A stretch of DNA of 64,000 nucleotides from Shewanella acanthi (lineage in GTDB: Bacteria > Pseudomonadota > Gammaproteobacteria > Enterobacterales > Shewanellaceae), in the NCBI RefSeq assembly GCF_019457475.1, contig NZ_CP080413.1, positions 3,162,001 to 3,226,000 of the forward strand, in the 5' to 3' direction. This document shows, one piece after another, positions 44,888-57,638 of the stretch. Both the position numbers and the translations under genes were made by a program. The first letter of the stretch is position 1, and each line of letters opens with the position of its first letter. A model generated the notes under the pieces. That model was not told where the DNA came from. It saw only the letters and a program-made list of their open reading frames with translations, and made no database searches.

Positions 44888-45672
44888 AGGATACTACCTA
44901 CAATCAGTAGCACTAAATAACAGACGATTTCGCAAATTTGCTGCGCAGCGCCTAGGGTGTCTCCGGTATAGCCACCGATTTGGCGACGGTAAATCACCAC
45001 AATTAATCGGCGTAAACCTATCATCACCAACAGTAATGAAAGTGCCGCTAAGCCCTTAAGGAACAGTAACACCAACACACCGCTAGCAATCAAAATAAAC
45101 AGCTCATTGATGCCTTGGTGTTGAGACAGGGGCTTAGATTTACTGGTCGCATCTTCACGCACATACTTCTCAGTAAAGATAAGACTCGCCGCAACCACGC
45201 GGCTAACTGTATGGGCAACGATTAATGCCGAACCCGCTACGACGGGGTCGTACAGGGCTAGTTCCACCAGCAATTGCCATTTGAGCACAAGGAACAACAC
45301 CAGCGCGATAGCGCCAAAGCTGCCAAGGCGCGAGTCCTTCATAATACTGAGTTTTTCTTCAGCGGTATGACCACCGCCAAAGCCGTCAAAGGTATCGGCA
45401 AGGCCATCTTCGTGGAAGCCTCCCGTGAGCAACACCCCTGTGCCCATGGCGAGCAACACTGAAACCCCTGCGGGTAACCAATTTTGAGTGAGCCAGAAAA
45501 CAATCGCGCACAGCAGACCAACCAATAGGCCCACCAAGCCGAAATAACGACTGGCCTTATTGAGTTTATCGGTGTCGACTTCGACCCATTTCGGCATAGG
45601 AATACGGGTAAAATAGCCCATGGCGACTAAAAACAAATCTATCTCTTTGTGCCAGCTTTCGCGCTCTGACAT
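44884..45672 (-). CDS. cobS: Adenosylcobinamide-GDP ribazoletransferase (cobalamin synthase)
   Basis: A 262-residue membrane enzyme that joins the lower ligand alpha-ribazole(-phosphate) to adenosylcobinamide-GDP to make adenosylcobalamin(-phosphate). Six or so hydrophobic segments are seen; the catalytic region is GGFHEDGLADTFDGFGGG near residues 84-101, with metal-binding Asp/His. FTRIPMP near residue 22 is the conserved entry. AAGGA lies 6 bases before the ATG. Upstream is cobT (supplying alpha-ribazole-phosphate), downstream cobU. Confidence 0.93.
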   Translation of the reverse strand: MSERESWHKEIDLFLVAMGYFTRIPMPKWVEVDTDKLNKASRYFGLVGLLVGLLCAIVFWLTQNWLPAGVSVLLAMGTGVLLTGGFHEDGLADTFDGFGGGHTAEEKLSIMKDSRLGSFGAIALVLFLVLKWQLLVELALYDPVVAGSALIVAHTVSRVVAASLIFTEKYVREDATSKSKPLSQHQGINELFILIASGVLVLLFLKGLAALSLLLVMIGLRRLIVVIYRRQIGGYTGDTLGAAQQICEIVCYLVLLIVGSIL

Positions 45673-45762
45673 AAAGCTTCCTTAGTGAGTGAACACTTGC
45701 GTTGGGTTTAAGAAATCAGCTAAAAGTTTTATTTTTTAAATAAACAACTTAGCCGAGATACA

Positions 45763-46812
45763 TCATACAACAGCCTCAATACCGGCATCACTAAAACTCG
45801 CCATTTGATTGTAAAAATTTGCTGCGGCTTGGATAAGCGGAAGCGCTAGAGCCGCCCCCGTCCCCTCACCCAACCTTAGGCCCAAATCTAATAGTGGTTT
45901 AGCCTGCAAATGAGCGAGCATAGCTTGGTGACCTTGCTCCTCGGATTGATGGGCAAAAATCAAATAATCGCGCACATTAGGCGCTATCGCGACCGCCACT
46001 AACGCCGCGGCGGTTGCAATAAAACCATCGACCACAGTCAACATATCCCGCTCCGCCGCCGCTAACATGGCACCTGTCATCTGCACAATTTCAAAGCCGC
46101 CAAGGTGGGCCAAAATCTGTTTAGGAGAATCAAGTTCACTTTGATGACGACGCAGAGCCAATTCTAGCAGCTCGGTTTTACGCGCAAGCACCTCAGTGCT
46201 AATGCCGGTACCGCGCCCGACACAATCCTTTACATCCAGCTTGAGTATGGCCGCCATAATGGCTGATGCGGCTGAACTATTGCCTATGCCCATCTCACCG
46301 ATACCTATTAAATTACAACCCGCCTGACAATGACGCTCGACCAACTGGCGCGCCATTTCAAACCCTTTATCCACCGTGGCAATATCCATCGCAGGAGCCA
46401 AATGGATGGCTTGAGTCCCCGCCCCAAGGCGCTGCAAGCAAATGCCTTCAGCCTTAGAAGGAGTCAAGATACCGCAATCAATCACTTCCAATTGCCAACC
46501 GAGCTGACGGCAAAACACATTGATGGCCGCGCCGCCATTGGCAAAGTTTTGCACCATTTGCGCAGTGACTTCACTCGGCGCAATTGAAATGCCTTCGCGG
46601 GCTATGCCATGGTCACCTGCGAAGACCAGCATGGTTGGAGCGTTAATCTTTAGGCATTCAGCTCCTTGAATACGGGCAATTTGCAGTGCAAGGGATTCAA
46701 GTTTGCCAAGTGAGCCCTGGGGTTTAGTTTTCAAATCGATTTTCTGCGCTATAACACCATCGTTAAGATGACTAACAGGCGTAATCTGAAATAACACTTC
46801 TACGTTAGACAT
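45763..46812 (-). CDS. cobT: Nicotinate-nucleotide--dimethylbenzimidazole phosphoribosyltransferase
   Basis: Makes alpha-ribazole-5'-phosphate from nicotinate mononucleotide and dimethylbenzimidazole, the lower ligand of cobalamin. The 349-residue protein has the family blocks [10 protein letters not shown] near residue 33, [14 protein letters not shown] near 65-78, [16 protein letters not shown] near residues 170-185 and [14 protein letters not shown] near the C-terminus with the catalytic Glu. It precedes cobS by 90 bases. A dimethylbenzimidazole synthase (bluB) gene is not in the window, so the base is imported or made elsewhere. Confidence 0.94.
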   Translation of the reverse strand: MSNVEVLFQITPVSHLNDGVIAQKIDLKTKPQGSLGKLESLALQIARIQGAECLKINAPTMLVFAGDHGIAREGISIAPSEVTAQMVQNFANGGAAINVFCRQLGWQLEVIDCGILTPSKAEGICLQRLGAGTQAIHLAPAMDIATVDKGFEMARQLVERHCQAGCNLIGIGEMGIGNSSAASAIMAAILKLDVKDCVGRGTGISTEVLARKTELLELALRRHQSELDSPKQILAHLGGFEIVQMTGAMLAAAERDMLTVVDGFIATAAALVAVAIAPNVRDYLIFAHQSEEQGHQAMLAHLQAKPLLDLGLRLGEGTGAALALPLIQAAANFYNQMASFSDAGIEAVV

Positions 46813-46825
46813 TGCACAAACCTTA

Positions 46826-47977
46826 TCAGATGGATACCCTGCGACGACGCAGGATCAGCAAAAAGAAAAAACTACCGATCGCGGCGGTAATAATGCCCAC
46901 GGGTAATTCCTGATTGCCTAATAAACAGCGCGCCAGCACATCGACCCATACCATAAATAACCCGCCAATCAGTGCCGTTAACACTATCGGCTGACGGCCT
47001 GGGAATAACATCCGCACCGTATGGGGCACCATCAAACCCACAAAGCCAATACCACCGCAGGTAGCCACTAGTATGGCGGTGATGAGTGAGCACAGCAGTA
47101 ACATATTGAGCCTAAGTTTAGGCACGTTCACCCCTAAGGTATGGGCGGTTTCATCCCCCGCCTGCAGGGCGAGGATCTGCCGTTTATAGGCCAGAATAAC
47201 AACTAAACTGGTACCAATGACAAGTGCAGGTAATAACAGTAAAGACCAACTGGCCTTGGCAAAACTGCCCAGGCTCCAAAACAGCACCGAGGCAGTGGCC
47301 TGCGGGCTAGCAAAATACAGCAATAAACTGGTCAGAGCGCCAAACATAAAAGAGGTGGCAACGCCCGAGAGCAACATGCGTTCGACTTGACTGTTAAGCC
47401 CAAGACCAGAAAGTGCTAACACAATCAACACAGACAAACTGGCGCCAATAAAGGCGCCTAGCGGTAAACTAAACCACAGCAGTGTATGCACACCAAATGA
47501 GCCGCCGAGGGCGCCGCTGAACAATCCTTCACTGATACTGGTATCGAGATTGCCCAATGGAGAAAACAGGGTCAACATCACCACTGCGCCAAAGGATGCC
47601 CCCGAACTAATCCCAAACAGGTAAGGATCGGCCAAGGGATTACGAGTCACGGTTTGCAACACACTGCCAGCAAGTGACAGGCCTGCGCCAGCAACAAAGG
47701 CCAACAGAATACGCGGCAGACGCAGCTCAAACACGATTCTATCGAGCATTGAGCGGGTGACAGGCTGAATCTCGGATGAGAAAAGTTGATTGAATTTACT
47801 GATAAATACATGCAGCACATCCACAAAGCCTGAGCTTGCCGCACCAAAACTTGCCGCCGCAATCGGGGTAATAAGGGCAAAGACCACCAATCCCAAGATA
47901 AGCCACTGCTGGGCTCCCAAGGGGGTGAGAATCGGTGCAAGTAGTTGCCCCATGGCATATTTAAACGACTGTCTCAT
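46826..47977 (-). CDS. btuC: Vitamin B12 ABC transporter, permease
   Basis: A 383-residue FecCD-family permease with about ten membrane helices. Recognisable blocks are [39 protein letters not shown] near residues 93-131 and [13 protein letters not shown] near 317-329, the latter next to the coupling helix to the ATPase. It starts GTG/ATG-like at 47977 overlapping the ATPase stop. As the only permease in the cluster with btuF and cobalamin genes and a B12 riboswitch in front, cobalamin rather than iron siderophore is its expected substrate. Confidence 0.9.
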   Translation of the reverse strand: MRQSFKYAMGQLLAPILTPLGAQQWLILGLVVFALITPIAAASFGAASSGFVDVLHVFISKFNQLFSSEIQPVTRSMLDRIVFELRLPRILLAFVAGAGLSLAGSVLQTVTRNPLADPYLFGISSGASFGAVVMLTLFSPLGNLDTSISEGLFSGALGGSFGVHTLLWFSLPLGAFIGASLSVLIVLALSGLGLNSQVERMLLSGVATSFMFGALTSLLLYFASPQATASVLFWSLGSFAKASWSLLLLPALVIGTSLVVILAYKRQILALQAGDETAHTLGVNVPKLRLNMLLLCSLITAILVATCGGIGFVGLMVPHTVRMLFPGRQPIVLTALIGGLFMVWVDVLARCLLGNQELPVGIITAAIGSFFFLLILRRRRVSI

Positions 47978-48885
47978 TGATTACCCCCGCAAACTTCCCT
48001 AGGGTTATTCCCAGATGACTCTGACCGCCGAGTGTTATCATCGCTATTTGTCACACCGTAGTAATAGTTAATTTGTGGATTTCCATGGTCTGGATGGGTC
48101 GTCACTCGCGCCTTAATGCCAAACACCTCATCAATACTGGCCTCGGTTAACACTTGTTTAGGCGCCCCCTTAGCCACGACTTCGCCCTTGTCTAACAGCA
48201 ACAGGCTATCGCACAGGGCGCTGGCAAGATTTAAGTCATGGATAGAAGCAATGACGCTGATGCCAAGGCTGCGCACTAAGGTCAGAATTTGAATTTGATA
48301 TCGCACATCTAAGTGGTTGGTGGGCTCATCTAAAATCAGCAATTTAGGCTGCTGCACTATAGCGCGGGCAATCAGTGCGCGCTGTTTTTCACCGCCCGAT
48401 AAACGCTCGTATTGTTGATTGCTCTTATGGCTTAATCCCACTTTAGCCAGAGCCTGATTCACTCTGTCGGTATCGATGTGGGAATGACTCTCGAACATGC
48501 CCTTGTGCGGCGTGAGGCCCATGGCAACAATTTGCGCGGCGCTCATCTCGAAGTAATGGGGTGTATCTTGCTGCACCACAGCCACCTGACGGGCAAAAGT
48601 CTTAGGGGAAAATAGTCCAATATCCTGACCGAAAAGGCTGATACTCCCCTCCGTTGGTTGGATAAAACGGTACAGACAGCGTAGCAGGCTAGACTTTCCC
48701 GCACCGTTAGGACCTATCAAGCCGAGCATTTCACCCTGATTAAGGGTAAAACTCACCTGAGATAAAATAGCCTTGTCATCGTGACGCCAGCTTAATTGCT
48801 GCACATTGAGGGCGAGTGAGATTGGCGTTGGCTCAGACGAAGGCTTAACAGCCTCTGGCATACCGATAGATGGAGCAGGCTTCAC
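47974..48885 (-). CDS. btuD: Vitamin B12 ABC transporter, ATPase
   Basis: A 303-residue ABC ATPase of the FecE/BtuD group. Walker A GPNGAGKSSLLRC near residues 56-68, signature LSGGEKQRALIARA near 160-173, Walker B LLILDEPTNHLD near 180-191 and H-loop SIHDLN near 215. The C-terminal tail (about 260-303) is rich in Asn, Ser and Gly and not conserved. The GTG at 48885 is the first possible start; an ATG 8 codons later (48861) is an equal alternative. It is the first gene after the cobalamin riboswitch. Confidence 0.9.
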   Translation of the reverse strand: MKPAPSIGMPEAVKPSSEPTPISLALNVQQLSWRHDDKAILSQVSFTLNQGEMLGLIGPNGAGKSSLLRCLYRFIQPTEGSISLFGQDIGLFSPKTFARQVAVVQQDTPHYFEMSAAQIVAMGLTPHKGMFESHSHIDTDRVNQALAKVGLSHKSNQQYERLSGGEKQRALIARAIVQQPKLLILDEPTNHLDVRYQIQILTLVRSLGISVIASIHDLNLASALCDSLLLLDKGEVVAKGAPKQVLTEASIDEVFGIKARVTTHPDHGNPQINYYYGVTNSDDNTRRSESSGNNPREVCGGNQ

Positions 48886-49014
48886 TTAAGGCTTGCCCCC
48901 ATAAAATAGACCGCCGCAACCTGCATCTTGCAGGCTAACAGCACAACTGGCGTTGATATCATCTTCTGCTCCCCCGAGTTACCCGCTCGAGAATTAAAGC
49001 TGCACGCAGCGATA

Positions 49015-49200
49015 ACAGAATTAGGCAGGTCTCCTGACTCGAGGTGAAATTCACCCCTCACAGTTGCGGGCACAGTTCGGGCAGGCAGTTGAGCTTCCCG
49101 ATTCCCTATTATGTTTGGGTTGATTTAACTTAAGCTGTGGCGCTCGCCATTTAGGTTAAATTCCCAACACCTAACTCTGCGATAGTTGTACGGTATAGTG
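49015..49200 (-). ncRNA. Cobalamin riboswitch
   Basis: On the minus strand the leader shows the conserved pieces of a B12 aptamer in order: AGGTG near its 5' end, GGGAA before CGGGAAGC, GCCCGCAACTGTGA in the core, and the B12-box GAGTCAGGAGACCTGCC at about 49024-49040. The exact end points are approximate. It sits 130 bases before btuD and should repress the operon when adenosylcobalamin is abundant. Confidence 0.9.
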
Positions 49201-49356
49201 GCGTTTTCACTATCCATTCAGCTATCTGGGGCTAGCATTATCCTATATCCTGCCGTTTAGGCAATGCTGTTTAAAACTTAAATTACAGTTAAATAATTCA
49301 TCATCTCCTCAAGACTAAGTGCTAGATGCTAGGTTATAGGAGCTAGAGACTTGGTG

Positions 49357-50046
49357 CTAAGTAGAAGAAGTTGGCCACTCTAATTGCCAGTAACGCGTGC
49401 CATTTGCCTCTTGCAAGACTTCAATGGTCACCAGAGCACCATAGGGCAGCGATAATTGCCTATAGAATCCCGCCACCCTCACCGCACCTAAGGCGCGTGC
49501 CATTAAATGCCGAATCACACCGCCATGGGTAATCACCCAGATATGCTCGCTTTGCATTTGCGCTGCCAATTGAGATTCATTAGCTTGTTTTGATTGGGTT
49601 AATGCCATAAAGCTGTTTTCAAAAACATTATCTAAGATGCTATCGATAGCAGCATCGACACGCGCTTCAAATTGCGCCATGCTCTCGCCATTGGGCGGCG
49701 CTATCGCCCACGGATTTTGCCAATAGGCATCAAGCATGTCACCACATTCCTGATATAAGGCATCGAAGCTTTGGCCATCCCAGTCACCAAAATCCGCCTC
49801 CTTAAGTCCATCGACAAGGGAGAGTTTATCCTTAAATTGCTTAGCAAAATCGGCGCAGCGTCTTAGGGGCGAGCTATAGATTGCATGACAAGTATCAATA
49901 GCAAACTCGGAATGTTTGGCCACTGCCGCAGCCATCTGCTGCCAGCCGTTCTTAGTGAGCGACACATCGGTTCGCCCCCTTAAAATTGCCCCGCCCTCAC
50001 ATTCACCGTGGCGCAGCAGTAATAATCTCACTCGCTTCATCGACAC
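49357..50046 (-). CDS. cobC: Histidine phosphatase, probable alpha-ribazole phosphatase
   Basis: A 229-residue enzyme of the phosphoglycerate-mutase-like histidine phosphatase superfamily. RHGE near residues 13-16 (LLLRHGECEGG) holds the phosphohistidine, a second Arg is in YSSPLRRCADFA near 57, and the distal His is in WVITHGGVIRHL near 173-184. In this context, between the cobalamin operon and metH, removal of the phosphate from alpha-ribazole-5'-phosphate (or adenosylcobalamin-5'-phosphate) is the most likely reaction, but similar phosphatases act on other sugars. It is upstream of the riboswitch, so it is probably not part of its regulated transcript. Confidence 0.75.
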   Translation of the reverse strand: MSMKRVRLLLLRHGECEGGAILRGRTDVSLTKNGWQQMAAAVAKHSEFAIDTCHAIYSSPLRRCADFAKQFKDKLSLVDGLKEADFGDWDGQSFDALYQECGDMLDAYWQNPWAIAPPNGESMAQFEARVDAAIDSILDNVFENSFMALTQSKQANESQLAAQMQSEHIWVITHGGVIRHLMARALGAVRVAGFYRQLSLPYGALVTIEVLQEANGTRYWQLEWPTSST

Positions 50047-50444
50047 TCCCCTGCTTCACTGACAATCAACGCTTACAACCACTTCTTTCTAGCAGCGCCC
50101 GCAATCGGGTACACTGCCATTGCAATTCGAATACTTAAAAACCGATGCGGTGCCATTACAGCCAAGCCCAAAGTCCCCTAGATGATCAACTTCACCTTAG
50201 ACTTTGATTTAGCCTTGCCCTGATAAACCCATGTCGCGTATTATGGACGTCTATACGTTTAAATGTCCAAATGAGTTTAAACTGAATTGCCACTGCAAGC
50301 ATCAGGCGATGTAGTGACAACATAAAACAAAAAGCTAATAAAATTAGCGATAAATATTAGAATCATCGAAGGCGAAAGTAGGTTGCACTCCACATAGGGT
50401 GGCGACTTTTAGACATAATCTAGCTGTAGTAAAGGTAATAATTT
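50047..50444. other. 400-base leader region between cobC and metH
   Basis: Divergent promoter region for cobC and metH. It contains the MetJ-like boxes at 50245-50268 and, near 50372-50412, a possible hairpin (AAAGT...ACTTT with internal GGTTGC/GGTGGCG-type segments). No gene is seen. The leader is not a cobalamin riboswitch as far as I can see. Confidence 0.55.
50245..50268. promoter_or_regulatory. Possible MetJ operator (three tandem met boxes)
   Basis: Three adjacent 8-base units, GGACGTCT, ATACGTTT and AAATGTCC, match the met box AGACGTCT at 7, 6 and 5 of 8 positions. Tandem met boxes are how MetJ binds with S-adenosylmethionine. The site is 177 bases before metH, in a region that may hold its promoter. 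Pattern only. Confidence 0.5.
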
Positions 50445-54179
<3,735 letters not shown>

Positions 54180-54245
54180 AGAGTGATCCCGAGTAATCAT
54201 TAAGACTCATTAAGACCCAAGTTTCACTTGGGTGATTAGACTTTT

Positions 54246-54276
54246 AAGGGGCTAAGTAATAGCCCCTTATTTTTGG
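54246..54276 (+). terminator. Rho-independent terminator after metH
   Basis: Stem AAGGGGCTA/TAGCCCCTT with loop AGTAA, followed by ATTTTTGGG. A weaker hairpin (ACCCAAGTTTCACTTGGGT, 54214-54232) lies just before it. Confidence 0.85.
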
Positions 54277-54311
54277 GTTTTAATTTGGAAATTTAAATAT
54301 TAAAACAAAAG

Positions 54312-54546
54312 CTTAAAGTCGTGGGGCTTCACCCCACACCCGACCAAGGAGGACTGCTCGTCCTATCGTCCTTGCCAATTGTTTTCACATCAGCCAAGAC
54401 GCCCCTTCTGAGTTGAAAGCCCCTCGGGCATTCGCTGTTCTTATGCTACCGCGTCAGACGCTCGTCCCTGATTCGACTGACGCTATCTCGGCATCCATGC
54501 CTCGCCCACGCAACGAACACCAATGCCCTTCGGCAACTCCGAGGCA
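54312..54546 (+). repeat. Structured repeat, left copy
   Basis: One unit of a repeat whose second copy lies inverted at 54642-54868. It starts TTAAAGTCGTGGG and ends CGGCAACTCCGAGG. It has hairpins at 54321-54337 (GTGGGG-CTTCA-CCCCAC), 54345-54374 (CAAGGA...TCCTTG) and 54490-54501 (GGCATCCATGCC). Islands shared with the other copy are TTGAAAGCCCCT (about 54413-54424), CGTCCCTG (about 54462-54469) and the CATCCATG loop. No gene is present. Confidence 0.75.
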
Positions 54547-54641
54547 GGGTGTTTTCCTGAGCATTTGAGGCACTTTTTAAGTCAGAAATGAGAACCTATA
54601 AAAAGGGTTAGTTAAGTATACAAGGATTGAGGATTACACCA

Positions 54642-54868
54642 TCCCCTCGGAGTTGCCGCAGGGCGAATAGGCAAATTGCGTGAGTCGGTCATGGATGACC
54701 GACTAGCTTTCGCAGGTGCAGGGACGCATCCTTCGGAAGCGATAGCAAATTTGACTATGAGGCCAAGGGGCTTTCAACTCCATTGGGGAAACGGCAGGGA
54801 GTTCCAAGAGGGGATTGCTGTTGATCCCCTCTTGGTCGGGTGTGGGTTGAAGACCCACGACTTTAAAC
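54642..54868 (-). repeat. Structured repeat, right copy (inverted)
   Basis: On the minus strand this copy reads in the same direction as the left copy: it begins TTTAAAGTCGTGGGT and ends CGGCAACTCCGAGG. Hairpins: GTGGGT-CTTCA-ACCCAC at 54842-54858, a perfect 12-base stem CCAAGAGGGGAT/ATCCCCTCTTGG at 54804-54835, and AGTCGGTCAT/ATGACCGACT at 54683-54704. Stem sequences differ from the left copy, but pairing is kept. A frame of 87 codons at 54676-54939 crosses it and is not a gene. Confidence 0.75.
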
Positions 54869-54957
54869 ATATCTCGGCCGGTAGGCCGCAATTCCAAACT
54901 AAGCCAGTTCAACTTAACGAACTAACAAGCTCGGTATGAAAGGAACACAATTTCCAA

Positions 54958-55932
54958 TTAGGGATTTAAGTATTTCCCAAAATACGCCAGAGTCCTCTCC
55001 CAGGCGAATTCTGCCGTTGCCTCGTCATAACGGCCTGTCGAGTCATTATGAAACCCATGATTTACCTTGGGATAGAGATAGGCCACATAGTCGGCTTGAT
55101 TAGCTTTAAGCTGCGCTTCGTATTCAGGCCAAGTGTCATTCACCCTTTGATCCAATTCAGCAAACTGCAACATTAATGGACCTTTCACCTTTGCACGCAG
55201 CTCTTTGGCCGCAGGGGTGCCATAGAAAGGAACACCGGCGGCTAACTCATCGGGAATAGTCGCGGCCAGCATATTGACTATATAGCCACCGAAGCAGAAA
55301 CCGACGGCGCCGAGTTTGCCATTGCTATTAGGATGAGCCTTTAAAAAGCGCGCGGCGGCAATAAAATCCTGCTCGATTTTACTTCTGTCAAGACTGGCCT
55401 GCATGGCGCGGCCGGTATCGTCATTGCCAGGGTATCCGCCGAGGCTGTAAAGCGCATCGGGTGCGAAGGCGATATAGCCCTTAGCGGCGAGGCGACGGGC
55501 AACATCTTCAATGTAGGGATTGAGTCCTCGGTTCTCATGCACCACCAGCACTACGGGCGCTTTCTTGGTGGGATCGAGGGTTTTAGGTTCACCCGCTTCT
55601 TTGCCTGCGATCAACAGACTATTGGGAATAACCAAATAGCCACGGCCCTCGCCAAAACCCTCTGGGGATGGGAACTTCACATAACTTGGCAGGATGTTAG
55701 GATCATTGAAATTGATCTGCTCGGCCATGGCATAGTTTGGCATCAAGGCACCCGTTAGCGCCGTCATGCTATAGCCGAGGGCCACAAGTCCTGCGAGACG
55801 CTTCATAAACTCGCGCCTATCGATTACACCATGGGCATATTCATCGTACCAATCGAAGGCTTCCTGCGGGATAGGACGAGCAGTTGTATTGGCTCGCGTA
55901 GCGGTTTTATCGGGGCAAAGTTGGGATGTCAT
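54958..55932 (-). CDS. Dienelactone hydrolase-family protein, Tat-exported
   Basis: A 324-residue alpha/beta hydrolase. A twin-arginine-like signal RREFMKRLAGLVALGYS (about residues 39-55) precedes the hydrolase domain, so the protein is probably exported folded to the periplasm. The catalytic triad is recognisable: nucleophile Cys in GAVGFCFGGY near residue 209, Asp in QFAELDQRVND near 258 and His in VNHGFHND near 290. Family members cleave dienelactones or related esters; the real substrate is unknown. The start at 55932 has GGAGA 8 bases upstream; the frame also opens 10 codons before. It is a single gene next to the inverted repeat pair. Confidence 0.87.
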   Translation of the reverse strand: MTSQLCPDKTATRANTTARPIPQEAFDWYDEYAHGVIDRREFMKRLAGLVALGYSMTALTGALMPNYAMAEQINFNDPNILPSYVKFPSPEGFGEGRGYLVIPNSLLIAGKEAGEPKTLDPTKKAPVVLVVHENRGLNPYIEDVARRLAAKGYIAFAPDALYSLGGYPGNDDTGRAMQASLDRSKIEQDFIAAARFLKAHPNSNGKLGAVGFCFGGYIVNMLAATIPDELAAGVPFYGTPAAKELRAKVKGPLMLQFAELDQRVNDTWPEYEAQLKANQADYVAYLYPKVNHGFHNDSTGRYDEATAEFAWERTLAYFGKYLNP

Positions 55933-56265
55933 CGTTCTGTCTCCATAGAACAAGCTAACCACAATGAGGCAATTCCATAAGCTTGTGGGGTAATAAGCTG
56001 CTGTTAACTGATTAAAGATAATGGAATAAAGCTGATAAAATCAATTGGCCATACATATTTTAATCGAGTCAACAAGTAACAAACGGTGACGATAAAATAG
56101 ATTGAGAAGACAAGAGGTGAAGAAATGGATTAAACGGTTTTGCGACTGAGGATTTTCGCACGCTACAGAGCTTATAAAAACGAAAAAGGCCAGACATCAT
56201 CTGGCCTTTTTACTACATGATGGGGTTAAGTAAAGCGGTCGAAACTGGGCTTCACCTAAGTCCTT
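55933..56265. other. Intergenic region of about 330 bases
   Basis: Holds a pbpG-side terminator at 56183-56212. No gene or further structure can be supported. Confidence 0.55.
56182..56213 (-). terminator. Rho-independent terminator after pbpG
   Basis: Arms AAAAAGGCCAGA and TCTGGCCTTTTT with a short CATCA loop. Located 55 bases past the pbpG stop on the minus strand. Confidence 0.85.
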
Positions 56266-57228
56266 TTAGGTTTCACTTACCTTTGCCAGTTGTTGGCTGC
56301 GCTGCTTTTTATAGCGTTTCGCTTCGGCGGGCAGCGGTGAGACTTTGCCTGTCTCTAACCAGTTTCTCACTCGGTTAGCATCCGCTAAATGGGTGTATTT
56401 ACCGTAGGCATCGAGCACCACAAAAGCTACCTGACGTTTCGCCATTTCGGTACGCATTACCAGGCAATGGCCTGCAGGATTGGTAAAGCCAGTTTTAGTC
56501 AAGTGAATGTTCCAGTTATCCTTTGAGACTAAACGGTTAGTATTACGGAAATCTAGGCTGTATTTTGGCTTAGCAAAGGTCACTGTTTTCTTTTCGGTCG
56601 AACTGAGTTCACCCAGCATTGGATAACCCTGACTCGCCTTAAGCAGTACCACTAAATCGCGCGCACTTGAGACGTTTTTAGCAGATAACCCAGTTGGTTC
56701 AACATAACGGGTATTCTTCATCCCAAGGGCTTTAGCCTTATCGTTCATAGCCCGAATAAACGCCTTATAACCACCAGGGTAGTGGTGCGCTAAACTGGCT
56801 GCCGCACGGTTTTCCGATGACATTAATGTCAGCAGTAACATTTCCTTACGGCTGATCACGCTGCCAATACGTACACGGGAATAAACACCGCGCATCTCCT
56901 TTGTGTCTTTAATATTGATATCCAGCTTTTCATCCATAGGCAGCTTGGCATCAAGTACGACCATGGCTGTCATCAACTTTGTGACAGAGGCAATGGGGCG
57001 AACCGTATCAGGGTTACTTGAATAGAGAATTTCATTGGTTTTTAGGTCGACCACTAACGCACTGTTTGCCGCGACTTCCTGGTGTTTTGAGGTGCTATTA
57101 TTTGCAGCCGCTTTGCTCACTGGGGTTTTGGTAGCGACAGAGGCCGAATCGGCACTAAAAGCTGTCGGAACAACAGCAAGGCTGCCGCACATCAGGATAA
57201 AACTACCAAGTAAAGATGGGATCTTCAT
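56266..57228 (-). CDS. pbpG: D-alanyl-D-alanine endopeptidase (PBP7-type)
   Basis: A 320-residue peptidase of the S11 family that cuts D-Ala-meso-DAP cross-links in peptidoglycan. The signal peptide spans about residues 5-26. Catalytic motifs are SxxK in ASVTKLM near residues 80-85, SxN in [12 protein letters not shown] near residue 135 and KTG in [11 protein letters not shown] near 248. The C-terminus is short and basic ([11 protein letters not shown]) with no membrane anchor, in agreement with PBP7 rather than PBP5/6. The gene is a single unit. Confidence 0.92.
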   Translation of the reverse strand: MKIPSLLGSFILMCGSLAVVPTAFSADSASVATKTPVSKAAANNSTSKHQEVAANSALVVDLKTNEILYSSNPDTVRPIASVTKLMTAMVVLDAKLPMDEKLDINIKDTKEMRGVYSRVRIGSVISRKEMLLLTLMSSENRAAASLAHHYPGGYKAFIRAMNDKAKALGMKNTRYVEPTGLSAKNVSSARDLVVLLKASQGYPMLGELSSTEKKTVTFAKPKYSLDFRNTNRLVSKDNWNIHLTKTGFTNPAGHCLVMRTEMAKRQVAFVVLDAYGKYTHLADANRVRNWLETGKVSPLPAEAKRYKKQRSQQLAKVSET

Positions 57229-57638
57229 TGAAAATTCACTGAGTTGTTATTAGTCAAAAGTGCAAGGCACTATCATTTTGCTAAGTATAAGAGGTATATG
57301 AACAAAGGAATAGAACAGAGAACGACATTTATGAGCAATATCAGCAGTTTTTGTACAATTCTTGAAATAAAATAACAGCTTAAACAATCAAATTAATCGA
57401 ATAATCAAGCAACTAACTCAAGCTATCCGTCAAATTTTCAGCATTTGTCACCATAAAGTGAATTTAAATTGGAAATTAATCCTAAAAAACAACGCAGAAT
57501 CGCATCCGATATTTTAATCCAACGAACAAAGGTTGGCAGTGTTTAGCGAACGCTTTTCGATTCACAGCATAAAAAAACCAGCCCGAGGGCTGGTTTTTAT
57601 TCATAAGCAGTGGTTACCTGCTCACTCACTTATGGCGA
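57229..57638. other. Intergenic region of about 410 bases
   Basis: Contains the lysS terminator at 57570-57600 and the pbpG promoter side. No gene is seen. Confidence 0.55.
57570..57600 (-). terminator. Rho-independent terminator after lysS
   Basis: AAAAAAACCAGCCC and GGGCTGGTTTTTAT form a stem with a short GA loop; T-run on the minus strand follows from the A-run. Ends the prfB-lysS operon. Confidence 0.85.

Noticed and set aside
48882-49073. 63-codon frame upstream of btuD
   Set aside because: It overlaps the cobalamin riboswitch B12 box and has no homologue I recognise.
50370-50415. Possible S-adenosylmethionine or cobalamin riboswitch in the metH leader
   Set aside because: Only an imperfect hairpin is visible; the B12 box and conserved aptamer core seen at 49015-49200 are not present here.
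54676-54939. 87-codon frame in the inverted repeat region
   Set aside because: It overlaps the right repeat copy and is an accident of the conserved islands; no family resemblance.
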